NCBI GenBank assembly: GCA_013350335.1
Contig: CM023541.1
Location: 67,528,592-67,592,591 of the forward strand
Reading direction: 5' to 3'
DNA: 64,000 nt
Origin: Chimonanthus salicifolius
Lineage: Eukaryota; Streptophyta; Magnoliopsida; Laurales; Calycanthaceae
Shown: in pieces, positions 47,125 through 60,217 of the stretch
Position numbering within the stretch: position 1 is the stretch's first letter
How the letters are laid out: each line of letters begins with the position of its first letter
The notes under the pieces: model-generated
Database searches by the model: none
Seen by the model: the letters and a program-made list of their open reading frames with translations, nothing else
What the model was told of the DNA's origin: nothing
Made by a program: the position numbers and the translations under genes

Positions 47125-47137
47125 CTGTTGGGGAAAA
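47125..47137 (-). promoter_or_regulatory. Candidate splice acceptor before gag (copy 2)
   Basis: TTTTCCCCAACAG on the minus strand, identical to 5797-5809 and at the same distance from the gag ATG. Confidence 0.4.
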
Positions 47138-47320
47138 TTTTCAAATAAACACTCTTGATTTTTGCTTTGTTTATGGGGAAATACATCCTATGTTGCTATG
47201 TTTGATAATCCGATTATTTTGACTGTACTTCCTTTGCTATCATCCGTCTGAGCCTAACAAAGTAAATTAATGCACGGAGATCGGATTAATTTACCCCGAA
47301 AGATTCAATGTTTTGGGTTC

Positions 47321-47332
47321 GCTCTGATACCA
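47321..47332 (-). other. Primer-binding site (copy 2)
   Basis: TGGTATCAGAGC on the minus strand, two bases from the LTR end. Same as 5993-6004. Confidence 0.9.
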
Positions 47333-47334
47333 AC

Positions 47335-50300
47335 TGTACGCCCCACCCGTTTTCACTCTTTTTTTCCCGTAAATTCAGAGTCCTATTTTTTTTTTTTTAC
47401 AACAGAGTAAGTGATAGAGCGTGGGACGTCACGACGCGAGCTAAGTCCGAACTTCCAAAGTCCGACCCTTAACTGGCCAACCCTATGTGTGCATGGACTA
47501 AGTCCACGAAAATGGTTCACACATAGCAATATCAACATGCGGAATAAAAATCATAACATCAAAATTACAGAATCATAATAGAACCAAGTTCTATTCCATT
47601 CAGATAGCAAAGTACGTCAAGTCCTTAATCATCATTCAAATACCATAATTATCAAAATTAACATCCATCCATCTAAGTTATTACATTCCGAAATCTATAT
47701 ACTCAAATACAAGTTCATGAGTAACTTTATTCAAAACATATAAAATAAGTCTTCCAAGCTCCTATGCCTGGCCCGTCTTGCGTTCATTGTTCCCCTGATT
47801 TCCTATATCATCAACTAGGGTAGAAGTAGGGCGTCAGAACAATGCGGCCAGTAGGTATTCCCATTACGGCTAACACATGGTCCAGTACAAAACATATATA
47901 ATAATATTGTAATGTCAAAAGCCATATAAATCCATGCTATGCAATGAGTCCCACCCATCACATGTACATAAAAGTACCCACCACATAAGTCTTTCGGATG
48001 CCCCGACGGAGTGTGGACCCTCCGGAATCTTCTTGATGGAAATCATATAAAGGTACCGCACATAGGTTTTTCTGACGCCCCGACGGAGTGTGACCCCTCC
48101 GGTTACAAATCCTTCACCCCATGCCATGCATGAGATGCCAATGAAGTACATGTTATTTTATAACATAAACATAGCATTTAAAATCACCTTTGAAACATAT
48201 CCAACACATGCTATTTATACAAATAAACATAGCATTTAAGATCAATATAAAATAGGTCCTTTAAAACATAATCTCATAAAAATAAGATAAACACAAAGTA
48301 CATAAACCCATGGTTTCAAAGAGGTGGAATCCTACCAAAGACCGCTCACGAGTCCTTGAGCTTCTGTCCAAGAATCGGTCACCGATCGCGCACCGCTTGC
48401 GAGATCCTGTTACCTTATAATATAATAACCAATCAAAACTCAGTCCCACTTGATTTGCAATATTTAAGTCCATAAACCATTTCCCATGGGGTTTGTCATT
48501 TTCTGTCAATATTACCTAAAATGCCATTCTAACCTTAATTAATATTCTTTTCATTTTAATCCAACATACGTAACCCTAGATCCATTAATTCACCTATTTA
48601 CGTAATTGCCATTACTCTCATCACCTAAGTTTTAGGTTCCAAAACATAGGTCCATTAATTCTCATATAATTACCATGTTGCCATACAAGGCTAACTTCCA
48701 TTTTTAGCAAGTATTTACAACTTTGCCACTCCTTAAAATTAACCAAACCTCTTTCATGTTTTTCCAACTCATATTAGCTCATAAACTTGGTTCATGGGGT
48801 TCGGCCATACACCATGGCCGAAACCCATGATATCATGGTTCCTTCTCCTCTTGATTATTTTCAATTATAAATTCATAATTTGGACCATAGACTTGATTCA
48901 TGCGGTTCGGCCAAACACCATGGCCGAACCCTATGATGTGTGACTTTCCATTTATAGCAATTCCATTCTTGAATTCAAGATTCAAGATTCTTTCTTTAAT
49001 TAGAAACTTTCTAATTTAATCTCCACCTTCCATTTTAATCAAGATCCATAATTAGAAGGTCCTAATTTAATCTCCATGGTCCATAATAGATACTTTCTAA
49101 ATTCAATGTCCACCTTCCAAGAATAGAAACTTTCCAAATAAACCAACTTCCATAAATAAATGCTTCCTAATTTAGCAACCTTCTTTTCCATACTTGGATA
49201 GTTTCCAAATTTAGATTCCATAATTAGAAAGTTCTTAAATTAAAACTTTCTAATTTAGTTTCCACCTTCCAAAAATAGAAACTTTCCCATTTTAAATCCC
49301 TCCTCTATATTTAGAATTTTTCTTAATAAACACCTTCCATAATTAGAAATCATGTTCCATAATTAAAAGGTTTCCAAAATTAAACCCTAGTGGGGTTCGG
49401 CCATGCACCATGGTCGAACCTCACTCATAGAAATAATCCATTATTAAAAATAATAACCGTCCTTCCCTTTTAATCAATTAAAATCCTCAAATTCATAAAT
49501 TTATTTGGTGGGGTTCAGCCATGGTGTTTGGCCGAACCTCACCCCTCCAAACATCATATTACATTATCAACAAACTCCCATAAAAATTCATGAACATATT
49601 TGGTGGGGTTCGGCCATACACCATGGCCAAACCTCACCCCTTTTCTTCCATTCTCTTGATCTTATATCTTAGCCATAATCAAATCATGGTTCGGCCATGC
49701 AATGGCCGACCCATATCCTTAACCATATCTCCATTTAAAATCACCATAAACATCCATTAAAACAACATGAATTTATTAACCAATACCCATGGTTTTTTCC
49801 TCATTAACAATCCATACATTAACCATATTTTCTTTCATGGGGTTCGGCCATGCATTGTGGCCAAACCCTATGGTTCATGCTTCCATTAAAACACCATGAT
49901 CATCTCCCAAACTTCTTCCATGGGGTTCGGCCAAACACCATGGCCGAACCCTATGGTTCTTTTATTTCAAAAATATAAAATCAAACTACTAACCGTTTAC
50001 GCGACTCCTTCGGTTGTTCTTTGCTCTTCCAATCCTTTTCCTTTTTAATCTTTTCCTCTTGCTGGCTGCCTTCTTCTTCTCCTTGCTCTTGCCGAGAATG
50101 AGACTTTAAGAGGGAGAAAGAAAATTCGGCTATGTGCTTAAACCGTGTACCCCTCTTTTCTCTCCTTTTATCACTTCCTCTTGATCTTAATTTAGAAGGT
50201 GCCTTAGATGCAATTGCTTAATGCCATGTATTATAACTAGAGTTGCCGTGTACCCTCTTTGTAATTAGTAGTTGTCGATCTTTGATCAAAGAGGGACTCC

Positions 50301-50750
50301 TTTGTGCGCACCACTCCCACACGGCTAAGGTTTCTTCTTTTTCTATTTGACCACCTTCTTAAATTAATAATCCCCTAGTTTCACTCTTTAAGAGAGGAAA
50401 GGACTCCTTTTAAAATTGGTCTCATGCACACCACATAGATAAACCAATCTCACATTTGGCCACACATTATCCCATACACGGCCATAAAATCTTCATTTGA
50501 TTTTTAAACATCTCCTTGGATATTCAAATCCAATATTCGGCCATGCATAATCTTTTAATTAATTTTGGACATAATGCATTATTAAAATAATTCAACCCAT
50601 TTAAATTTTATTGGAACCCTTTCCAAAACCGCTGGGTCCTAATTGGGCATTGTGCCAACACTTTACCCAATTTAAGATTCATATATAAAATTCACAAATA
50701 AAATAGATAATTTTCATATAAAATAATAAATGAAAATCCTAGGTGTTACA
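47335..50750 (-). mobile_element. Complete minus-strand LTR (copy 2)
   Basis: Counterpart of 6007-9425. Hairpins 48792-49959, donor-like site 49988-49993. The terminal GGGGCGTTACA has lost one A in the TTAC part (TGTACGCC on the plus strand). The outer terminus again abuts gag at 50751. Confidence 0.9.
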
Positions 50751-51655
50751 CATCAAGAGGAGGAGCAACGAAGCAACGTGAACATACCAGTGTGCCTCCT
50801 AAATTACAGAATCTAGTTCAAGTAGTGGTTACTTCAGTGCTCCAACAACACCTGAATGAGAATGGAACCACCAAGGAAAACAATGACAGGAGCATGGTCA
50901 GGGATTTCCAGCAACAGCGCCCTCCTTACTTCAAGGGGAGAGAAGGGGCTGTCGGAGCAGAAAACTGGCTGAAAAAGATTTCACAGATTCTGACTTTGCT
51001 AAATATCACGAGTCATGCTCACAAGATTTTACTGGCTACATCACAGCTGATTGATGATGCTGGTAAATGGTGGGAGGTGATAGAGAAGCAACGAGCACTT
51101 ATTCCGGAAGGAGAGAGGATTGCCATGACCTGGGAACAGTTCTCAGCTACCTTTCTGGAACATTATTTTCCTGAGGAAGAGAAGGAGCACCAGACACAGG
51201 CTTTTCTATCTTTGGTACAAGGTACCATGACGGTGGCAGAGTACCACCAGGAGTTTCTCAGTCTATCTGTATATGCATTCTATATGGTGGATACAGAATA
51301 TCGGAGGGCACGTAAGTTTGAGCGGGGCCTTCGGCCTAGCATAAGGGCCAAGGTAACTATATTCAAGGCAACCACATTGGCAGAAGTGGTTAGCAGGGCC
51401 ACTATAGCAGAGCAAGAGATGGCTGAGTTGAGGCGTTTTGACATCGCCGAGCTCAGAGTGGGAGGGGTACATTTCAGCCCAACAAGAGGTTCCAACCGAA
51501 CTCTAGCAGACCATCACCATCTACTGGATCAATAGGGGGCTTTCGTCCCAATCATCCCTCCCCATCTGCATCAGTCACTCAGGCTCCTAGAAGTGGGAGC
51601 AACTGTTTTCATTGTGATCAGCCTGGCCATTTTAAAGGGAATGTCCACAACTCAA
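50751..51655 (+). pseudogene. gag: gag pseudogene, 5'-truncated (copy 2)
   Basis: Counterpart of 9426-10335. A lost C near 50791 shifts the frame just after the junction; the gag core is then open from 50792 to 51535. The shared one-base loss near 51475 again ends the frame before the zinc knuckle. In addition the knuckle has lost one A (CATTTTAAAGGG), so it is broken only in this copy. Confidence 0.85.
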
Positions 51656-54600
51656 CAAACCCTCTAATACCAGGGTTCATCTCGTCCACCAGTTAGGCCA
51701 ACTAATTCACGTGGAGGCAGGACATTTAATCAGGCGGGACGGCCACCTACAGGATCTGGACGGGTATTCACCTTAGCACCTCCAGCAGCAAGAGGATCAT
51801 TCAGTGATTAAGGTATGGCAGTAGTCAGTAGTTCCTACGCCTTTGCATTATTTGATTCGGGAGCATCTCACTCTTTCATATCTGCTGCATCTATAACTGC
51901 TACTGGTACATTGGTAAAAAAACTGTCCACATCACTCACTATTGTATCCCCCGTCGGAGACACATCATTGAGACTTATATGCACAGCAGTGAATACTGAA
52001 CTTGCTGGACTCAGATTTGAGTTCCATTATTTGGTGCTCGATATGTTAGAATATGATATTATTTTCGGCATGGATCGGTTGGCTAGTTTTAAGGCCAACA
52101 TTGATTGTTATCGTCAGGGTGACATTTTGGTCGCCTGAGGGAAAACAACATGTGGTGCGTGCTGATAAACAAAGCAGACTGCATGAAGGGTTGAATCATC
52201 TGGTATTGAACATTATCAGAATCAACAAGGCACTGGTGATTGAACTTCCGGAAATAGTAAAGGACTATGAGGACGTTTTTCCAAAGGAACTCCCTGGGTT
52301 ACCTCCCATGAGGGAGATCAATTTTGAAATCAAGTTGTACCCTGGCACTGCACCAGCAGAGATGTCCGAGTTAAAGAAGTAGATTGATGAACTGCTCAGA
52401 CTGGGGTGCATTCGGAACAGTACATCGACTTTGGGAGCTCCGTTTTATTTGTAAAGAAGAAGGACGGTTCACTCCGTATGTGTGTGGATTACCGAAAACT
52501 GAACCAGTTGACAGTCAGAAACAAGTACCCTCTACCCAGGATCGATGATTTATTTGATCAACTTAAAGGTTCCAGTCATTTTTCTAAGATGACCTGATGT
52601 CCGAATATCACCAAATCTGGGTTAGGGAGGACATAGAAAAGACAGCCTTCAGAACGCGATATGGACTATATGAGTTTGTAGTCATGCCGTTTGGACTCAC
52701 CAATGCACCGGCTGTGTTCATGGATTTAATGAACAGGATCTTCTGTCCTTACTTGGACCAATTTGTTATTGTATTTATTGATATATTTTGATTTACTCCA
52801 AAACTCAATAAGAACATGCTGAGCACCTGAGAATAGTTCTGGACACTTTGAGGAAGAACAAACTATATGCTAAAGCCAGTAAATGTGAATTTTGGCTATC
52901 TGAGGTCAACTTTTTGGGACATGTTATATTAGAAGAAGGTATAGCCGTGGACCCGGCTAAGATAGCGGCAGTAAGAGATTGGAAAGTGCCAAAGAATGAA
53001 ACTGAGATCTGTAGCTTTTTGGGATTGGCTGGTTATTACAGGAAATTTATCATGGACTTCTCAAAAATTGCATCCCCACTTACTCACTCAGAAAGGAGTC
53101 AAATATGAATGGTCAGATTTGTGCAATCAGAGGTTTGAAGAGCTAAAGAAGAGACTTACCACGGCTCCTATCCCAGTTTTGCCGGAAAGAGGCAAGTGTT
53201 ATGAGGTACAATGCGATGCTTCAGGAGAGGGACTGGGGTGTACACTCAGTCAAAGTAATCGTGTGGTGGCATACGGATCAAGACAGTTGAAAATACATGA
53301 ACGCCTCTATCTTATGCACGATCTGGAACTAGCAGTGGTCTTCGCTCTCAAAAGCTGGAGACATTATATTTATGGGAGAAATTTGAAGTGTTTTCAGATT
53401 ATAAGAGCTTGAAGTACTTGTTTGATCAGAAAGAGCTCAACTTGAGGCAGCGCAGATGGATGGAATATCTGGCAGATTATGAGTTCGCACTTCGTTATCA
53501 CCCTGGCAAGGCGAACAAGGTGGCAGATGCCCTCAGCCGTTTATCACATGCATCTGTGGCATGTTTGATCAGGACAGAATGGGAGATGCTGAATACCATT
53601 CGAGAGTTTAAACTTTACCTCAATAACCATGGGACTATACAATTTGATCATACGGTCCAACATGGTTACCAAGATTGAACAGGAACAGCGGACAAACTGG
53701 AGGTGGAGGAGATTTGGGCCAAGATGTCTACTGGTGAAATCATACAGGAATGGGAGTTACGACCAGGACAGGGTCTTCTATTCCGAGGAAGGATTTATGT
53801 ACCTAAGAGCTGCAGAAAAGAGTTATTGGTTAAGGCACATCAGACCAAACTCTCTATTCATCCGGGCAGCACCAAGATGTATCACGACCTGAAGAGGCAT
53901 TACTGGTGGCACGGATTAAAAAGGGATGTAGCAGAATTTGTGGCTCATTGCTTAACGTGTCAGCAGGTTAAGACGGAACATCAGAAGCCACCAAGGTTAC
54001 TCAAACCCTTACCAGTGCCGGAATGGAAATGGGAACACATTTCCATGGATTTTGTGACAGGGTTCCCAAGGTCATCAAAGGCCAACGATGCGATATGGGT
54101 CGTGGTAGACCGACTGACCAAGTCAGCACATTTTATTCCTATTAAGATGACAGACTCATCTGAGACTTTGGGTCGGCGGTATATTAGGGATATCATCAGA
54201 TTGCAGGTATACCTCGGACTATTGTGTCTGACAGAGATGGTCGATTCACAGGCAGAGTATGGCAGAGCATGCAGGCGGCCATGGGAACAGATCTACTAAT
54301 AAGTACGGCATTTCATCTTCAGACTGATGGACAGTCTGAGAGGACAATACAAACACTGGAGGATATGCTGAGAGCATGTATGCTAGATTTCAAGGGTGGA
54401 TGGGAGGATCACTTGCCGTTGGTAGAATTCTCGTACAACAACAGTTACCAGGCAAGCCTCCAAATGGCACCATTTGAGGCATTATGTGGTAGACCTTGTA
54501 GGTCACCAGTGTGCTGGACAGAGGCCGGTGAGCCTGCACTGATTGGACCTGAGTTGGTTGCAGAGACTACAGCGCAGATATAGTTGATACGGAAGCACCT

Positions 54601-55084
54601 ATTGACTGCGCAGAGTCGTCAGAAGAGCTATGCTGACAAAAGGAGGAGGTTCCTTGAATTTGAAGTGGGAGACATGGTGTTCTTGAAAGTCTCGCCACGG
54701 AAGGGACACATGAGATTTGGAAAAAAAAGGGAAATTGTCGCCAAGATATGTGGGACTGTTTTCAATCATAAGAAGGATGGGGGACGTGCTTATCAATTGG
54801 CACTCCCAACATAGTTGGCATCTTTACACGATGTGTTCCATATATCGATGTTGAGGAAGTATAATCCTGATCCTTCTCACGTACTGAATGTACAAGACAT
54901 AGAGGTTCAGTGCGACGTGACATACGTCGAAAGGCCTGTTCGAGTGGTGGACACAGAACAAAGGGTGTTACGGAACCGAGCGATCCAGTTTGTCAAGGTA
55001 GTATGGGATCAACATGGCATTGAGGAAGCTACATGGGAACTCGAGTCGGAAATGAGGAAAGCTCATCCTGAGCTATTTATGTAA
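51656..55084 (+). pseudogene. pol: pol pseudogene (copy 2)
   Basis: Counterpart of 10336-13778. The protease frame is longer here (51815-52138) with DSGA at 51854-51865. The reverse transcriptase has lost a base in its catalytic FIDD codons near 52783, and another base near 52590. RNase H has a 3-base loss near 53330 and a frameshift near 53375. Integrase has a one-base loss near 54205 between the first two catalytic Asp segments, but the HPLVEFSYNNSYQAS region broken in copy 1 is open here. Shared stops (52380, 54582) predate the duplication. The chromodomain-like end is open at 54815-55084. Confidence 0.9.
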
Positions 55085-55144
55085 ATATTTGAAACCCTAC
55101 TTCACTCGATTTTCGAAACGAAAATTTTAAAAAGAGGGTTGTAT

Positions 55145-58100
55145 TGTAACACCCCGGATTTTCATTTTATTATTTTGTATGAAAATAATCCATTTAATTT
55201 GTGAACATTAGTTATGGATTTTAAATTGGGCAAAGAGTTGGGTCATTGGCCCAATTAGGACCCAACGGTTTTGGAATGGGTTGCAATAAAAATTAAATGG
55301 AGATGAATTAATTAGTAATGCAAAATTAAATAGATAATTGATCATGGCCGATTAATAGGTTGCATATCTATGATTTTGCGCATGGCATATTTTGTTTAGG
55401 ACTATCCAAAGTGGGAAGCCAAGGTGGCAATTGCATATCTATGTTGGGCGTATATATCATCTAAAAGAGGCACAAGGAAAGGGCTCACGGCATTGCTATT
55501 CTTATCTTAGCATTGGCCGATGGTAATGTATTAAAAATGGCATTAGGGAAGTGTCTAAAATTAAAATTAGGACTCTCCCAAAGTGGGAAGTCTAAACTCG
55601 GCAATGGCTATCTAAGACAAGGGGTACACGGCATTATTAATCTAAGATAAGGGGTACATGGCAATTACTAATGTATCAAGGAGGTAAGATTATCTTAAGC
55701 ACTTTCTAACTTGGGATTAAGAGGGAGTAATAAAAGGAGAGGAGGACAAGGGCACACGGTTTTACACCCTTCATAGCCAAATTTTGTTGAACTCTCTCTA
55801 CCCTCTCTTAAGCTCTCATTCACGGCAAGATCAAGAAGAAGAAGTGGAAAGAGGCTAAGGAAGAGAAAGATTGGAACACAAGAAATCAAACGGAAAAGGT
55901 TAGTAGTCTTATTTGATAAATTTGTTTTGAAATAAAAGAACCATAGGGTTCGGCCAAGGTGTTTGGCCAAACCCCATGGAAGAAGATTGGGTGATGATAT
56001 GATTATTTTAAATGGAAAGAAAGAACCACTATGGCCGAACCCCATGGAAAGTTATGGTTTATTTTATTGGGTTATGAATATTGAAAACCATGGAGGAACA
56101 TTGATAGATTAATGGAAGTTTGAATAATGGAAATAATTATGGGTTTATGTTCATAAATTTCAGATCATGGAAACTTTGGATGGTTAAGTGTTTTGGATTT
56201 AAAAGAGGGAATATGGAACCATAGGGTTCGGCCATGCACTATGGCCGAACCCCATGGAAGGTGTTTGGTTAATTGTTAAATAAGTGTTTGATGTTAAAGG
56301 TATGTAATTTTGAAGGGATTAAATGGAAGATCAATGATTGATAATTTTTAAAAAGAGAGGATCTTGAACCATAGGGTTCGGCCATGGTGTATGGCCGAAC
56401 CCCATGGAGTTATGTAAGTATTATTGTTGAATTTTAATGGACTGAAAAAAGGGTCAAGATCATGAACCATAGGGTTCGGCCATACACGGAGATGGTTACT
56501 AATTTGGAAGGTTGGATGATTATATTGGAAACATTCTAAGTATGGAAGGATTCATGTGTTTTAAATATGGAAACCTTCTAAATATAGAAGGTGGAGATAA
56601 ATTTGGAAACCTTCTAAAAATAGGAGGAGTTTAAAATGGGAAGGTTTCTATTTTTGGAAGGAGGTTGCTAACTTAGGAAGCTCTTAATTATGGAAGTTAA
56701 ATTAATTTAGAAAGTGAATGATTGTCTCAATTGGGTGAGGTTCGGCCATGGTGTATGGCCGAACCCCACTAGAGTTTATTTATGGAGATGATTTTTAATT
56801 ATAGAAGTTACATGCTAAACTTGGAAACTTTCTAAATATGGACCTTCTAATTGGGGAGTTGTTAATTATGGATTTACTAACAAAATAAGTTGATGAAAAT
56901 GGGAGTTAGACATCATGGGCTCGGCCATGTGTATGACCGAACCCCATGAACCAAATGTTATGGTTTGTATGTCATGGTTTATGGATCATGTATGGAATAA
57001 TAAGGTGAATGGATTAATGAAGAGACATAAACATAAGGTAGTGGCAATTCGGTAATATTGGCAAAAAAATGGAGGATCATGGGTTCGGCCATCCATGAAT
57101 TTTTTATTGGACTATGTGTTGGGATTAAAGAAGTAAGTATGGGTCTGTTGTGTTTATGTGTTAAGGAGTGAAAGGTTTGAATGATTAAACCAAGGGCAAA
57201 GTTATGAATACATGCTAAGATGGAAGGTTGGCCATGAATGGCAATCTTATAAATATGGGGATTGGTTAATGGACTTTAAATGTTGTAAATTAAGTGGGAC
57301 TTGGTTTTGATTTATTATTATATTATAAGGTAACGGGACCTCAGAAGGTGTTTACGATCGTGAGCGGTTACCGGACGAAAGACACAAGGAAACGTAGCGG
57401 TCTTTGGTAGGATTCCACCTCTTTGAAACCATGGTTTATATACATATGTTTATTTTATGTTTGAAATTATGTTTCAAAGGATATGCTTTATATTGAATTT
57501 CAAATGCTATGTTTAATTGTATAAATAGCATGTGTTGATTATGTTTCAAAAGTTGATTTTTAATGCTATGTTTATGATATAAAGTAGCATGTGTTTCATT
57601 GGCATCTCATGCATGGCATGGGGTGGAGGATTTGTAACCGGAGGGGTCACACTCCGTCGGGGCGTCCGAAAAACCTATGTGCGGTACCTTGATGTGATTT
57701 TCCATCAGGAAGAATCCGGAGGGTCCACACTCCGTCGGGGCGTCTGAAAAACCTATGTGGTGGGTACTTTTATGTACATGTGATGGGTGGGACTCATTGC
57801 ATTGTCATCATTGGATGGGATTTATATGGTTTTTGACATTACAATATTATATATGTTTTGTACTGACCATGTGTTAGCCATAATGGGAATACCTACTGGG
57901 CGCGTTGTTCTAACGCCCTACTTCTACCCTAGTTGATGATACAGGAAATCAAGGGAACGAAGAACGCAAGACGAGCCAGGCATAGGAGCTTGGATGATTT
58001 AGTTTATTTTAATAAAAGTTACTCATGAACTTGTATTTGAGTATCTAGATTTCGGAATGTAATAACTTAGATGGATGGATGTTAATTTTGATAATTATGG

Positions 58101-58417
58101 TATTTGAATGATAATTAAGGACTTGACGTACTTTGCCATCTGAATGGAATAGAACTTGGTTCTATTATGTTTCGCAATTTGATGTGATGATTTCAGTTAT
58201 GATTTTTATTCCGCAAGTTGATATTGCTATGTGTGAACCATTTTCGTGGACTTGGTCCATGCACACATAGGGTTGGCCAGTTAAGGGTCGGACTTTGGAA
58301 GTTCGGACTTAGCTCACGTCGTGACGTCCCGCGCTCTATCACTCTACTCTGTTTTAAAAAAAAAAATAGACTCTAAATTTACGAGAAGAAGCAAGTGAAA
58401 AAGGGCGGGCGGTTACA
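55145..58417 (+). mobile_element. Complete plus-strand LTR (copy 2)
   Basis: Counterpart of 13839-17119, eight bases shorter overall. Hairpins 55939-56947. The terminus reads GGGCGGTTACA instead of GGGGCGTTACA, a small rearrangement or sequencing error. Confidence 0.9.
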
Positions 58418-59790
58418 ATGACGTCGAATTTCATTAATTTTAGTATGCAAATTAGAAAGTTTCTGAGGACTTGGGCATTGAGATGCATGTGACGGGGTCA
58501 CTTGATTTTATTGAGACGTGGTATGGGTACGTCCTCAAGTGATAGTGATGAGATAGTATATAGACTATGAGTAGGCTTAGAGTAGCTATCAAACTGTGGG
58601 AACCTCGTATGAAATACGGAGACTTGGTCCCGTAGGGTTACCGTTGAGGGAGTGGTCCCTCGCAGGCTTCGTGCTGGAGGACGCTCTCACGGCTATTTCG
58701 CACATTTGTTGTGCGTGGATGCAAGAGCTAGGTACTATTTTACCCCGTGGGGGTGGTGCTAGCTTCGTTAGACGAGGACTGACCACCTTAGAGCTTGACT
58801 GGATCAACCTTGGGGTGAAGGGATACAGGGCGGGGTTAGACATGATTCACATTGGACGTGGGTCTTCCGAATAGTAAGTCATGGGACATAAGGCTTGCTA
58901 GAGTAGGGGTATATTTGTAAGATTGATATGGTTGCCACAGTAGAAGTAGTGACTCTTCGAAGATGTTTCTATGGATAGAATATCTCATGGTGGAAGATGA
59001 GTCTGGATAATTATGATCAAAGATGGATTAGTTATGCCTATGAAGGATTATACCCAGAAGGTAATTAACAAAATAGATGATACCACTGATAGAGTGGTAC
59101 AGGGATGGATGTGTATACAACGCAGATGGTGATTCCCGTGGGGATTGGATTAATGTCGGATATTGGTACTATGGAGACATTGGTAGTATGATAGACCGTG
59201 GTCAGAGATGACATATGATTTAATGATTGGGGACATTTCGATTACATCCCATGTTATAAGGAAAAGGTGTTAGGAGTATTACGACATTGTATCACAGGAA
59301 AGTTGGTGCTGAAGATACGTGGTCATAGAAAGTGATGAACAAAAAGTGTTAGTTACATAGTGACTTATGTAACAAATGAAGATATGCTTACATTTGGAGA
59401 TGTAACTTAAGGGAAAAGGGGAAAAGTCTAGTGAAACTCGAATGGGAAGCTATGGCCGATGCCGATGAGACTGATTACTGACTCTGTAGTTAGCTGATGG
59501 AGTTCCAGGAGAGTGAAGTTAGAAATCTAGTTAAAATGGAATCAGCAAAAGACTTGAGCATAGGCTCGTACTGGCAGGCTACCTCACGTAGAGAGCAGAC
59601 GAATGAATGTATGAGCGAGTACGTATGGAAAATATCTTGGTAGCAGGTAAAGTGAAATAGAATATATTGATGCTACATAAGATCGTAAATGGGTTCACAA
59701 AAAGAGAGATAACAGGAGAACAGAGAAATATACGAGAATGAAAAACTCATGGGTTGATATGAGTGATTTTGATAATTAAGTGATACTTGA
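58418..59790. other. Unrecognised sequence (copy 2)
   Basis: Counterpart of 17120-18497. The first 570 bp differ from copy 1 by many small indels; from about 58985 no differences were found in the stretches compared. A 92-codon frame at 58596-58874 is not kept in copy 1, so I do not call it a gene. Confidence 0.5.
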
Positions 59791-60217
59791 CAAAGATTGA
59801 ACAGGAACAAAGGATAGATCTGGAAATGGAGGATATATGGGCCAGATTTATTGGCAAGGTCATACGGAATGGGAGTTAGACCAGGACAAGGTCTTATATT
59901 CCGAGGAAGGATTTATGTGCTAAGAGCTGCAGAAAAAAGTTACTGATGAGGCACATCAGACCAAACTCTAAACTCAGGGGAGCACCAAGTGTATCACGAC
60001 CTGAAGAGACATTACTGGTGGCACGAATCAAAAGGGATGTGGCAGAATTTGTGGCTCATTGATTAACGTGTCAGCAGGTTAAGACGGAACATCAGAAGCC
60101 ACCAGGGTTACTCAAACCCTTACTAGTGCCGGAATGAAATGGGAGCACATCTCCATGGATTTTGTAACAGGGTTGCCAAGGTCTTCAAAGGGCAACGATC
60201 CGATATGGGTCGTGGTT
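59791..60217 (+). pseudogene. pol: Integrase remnant, 5' piece (copy 2)
   Basis: Matches 18498-18924 with a fixed offset of 41293. It is interrupted at GTGGT by the same solo LTR. Confidence 0.85.

Noticed and set aside
58596..58874. 92-codon frame with an ordinary-looking composition
   Set aside because: The same region in copy 1 (17300-17580) does not keep the frame, no known domain is visible, and it lies in an indel-rich block.
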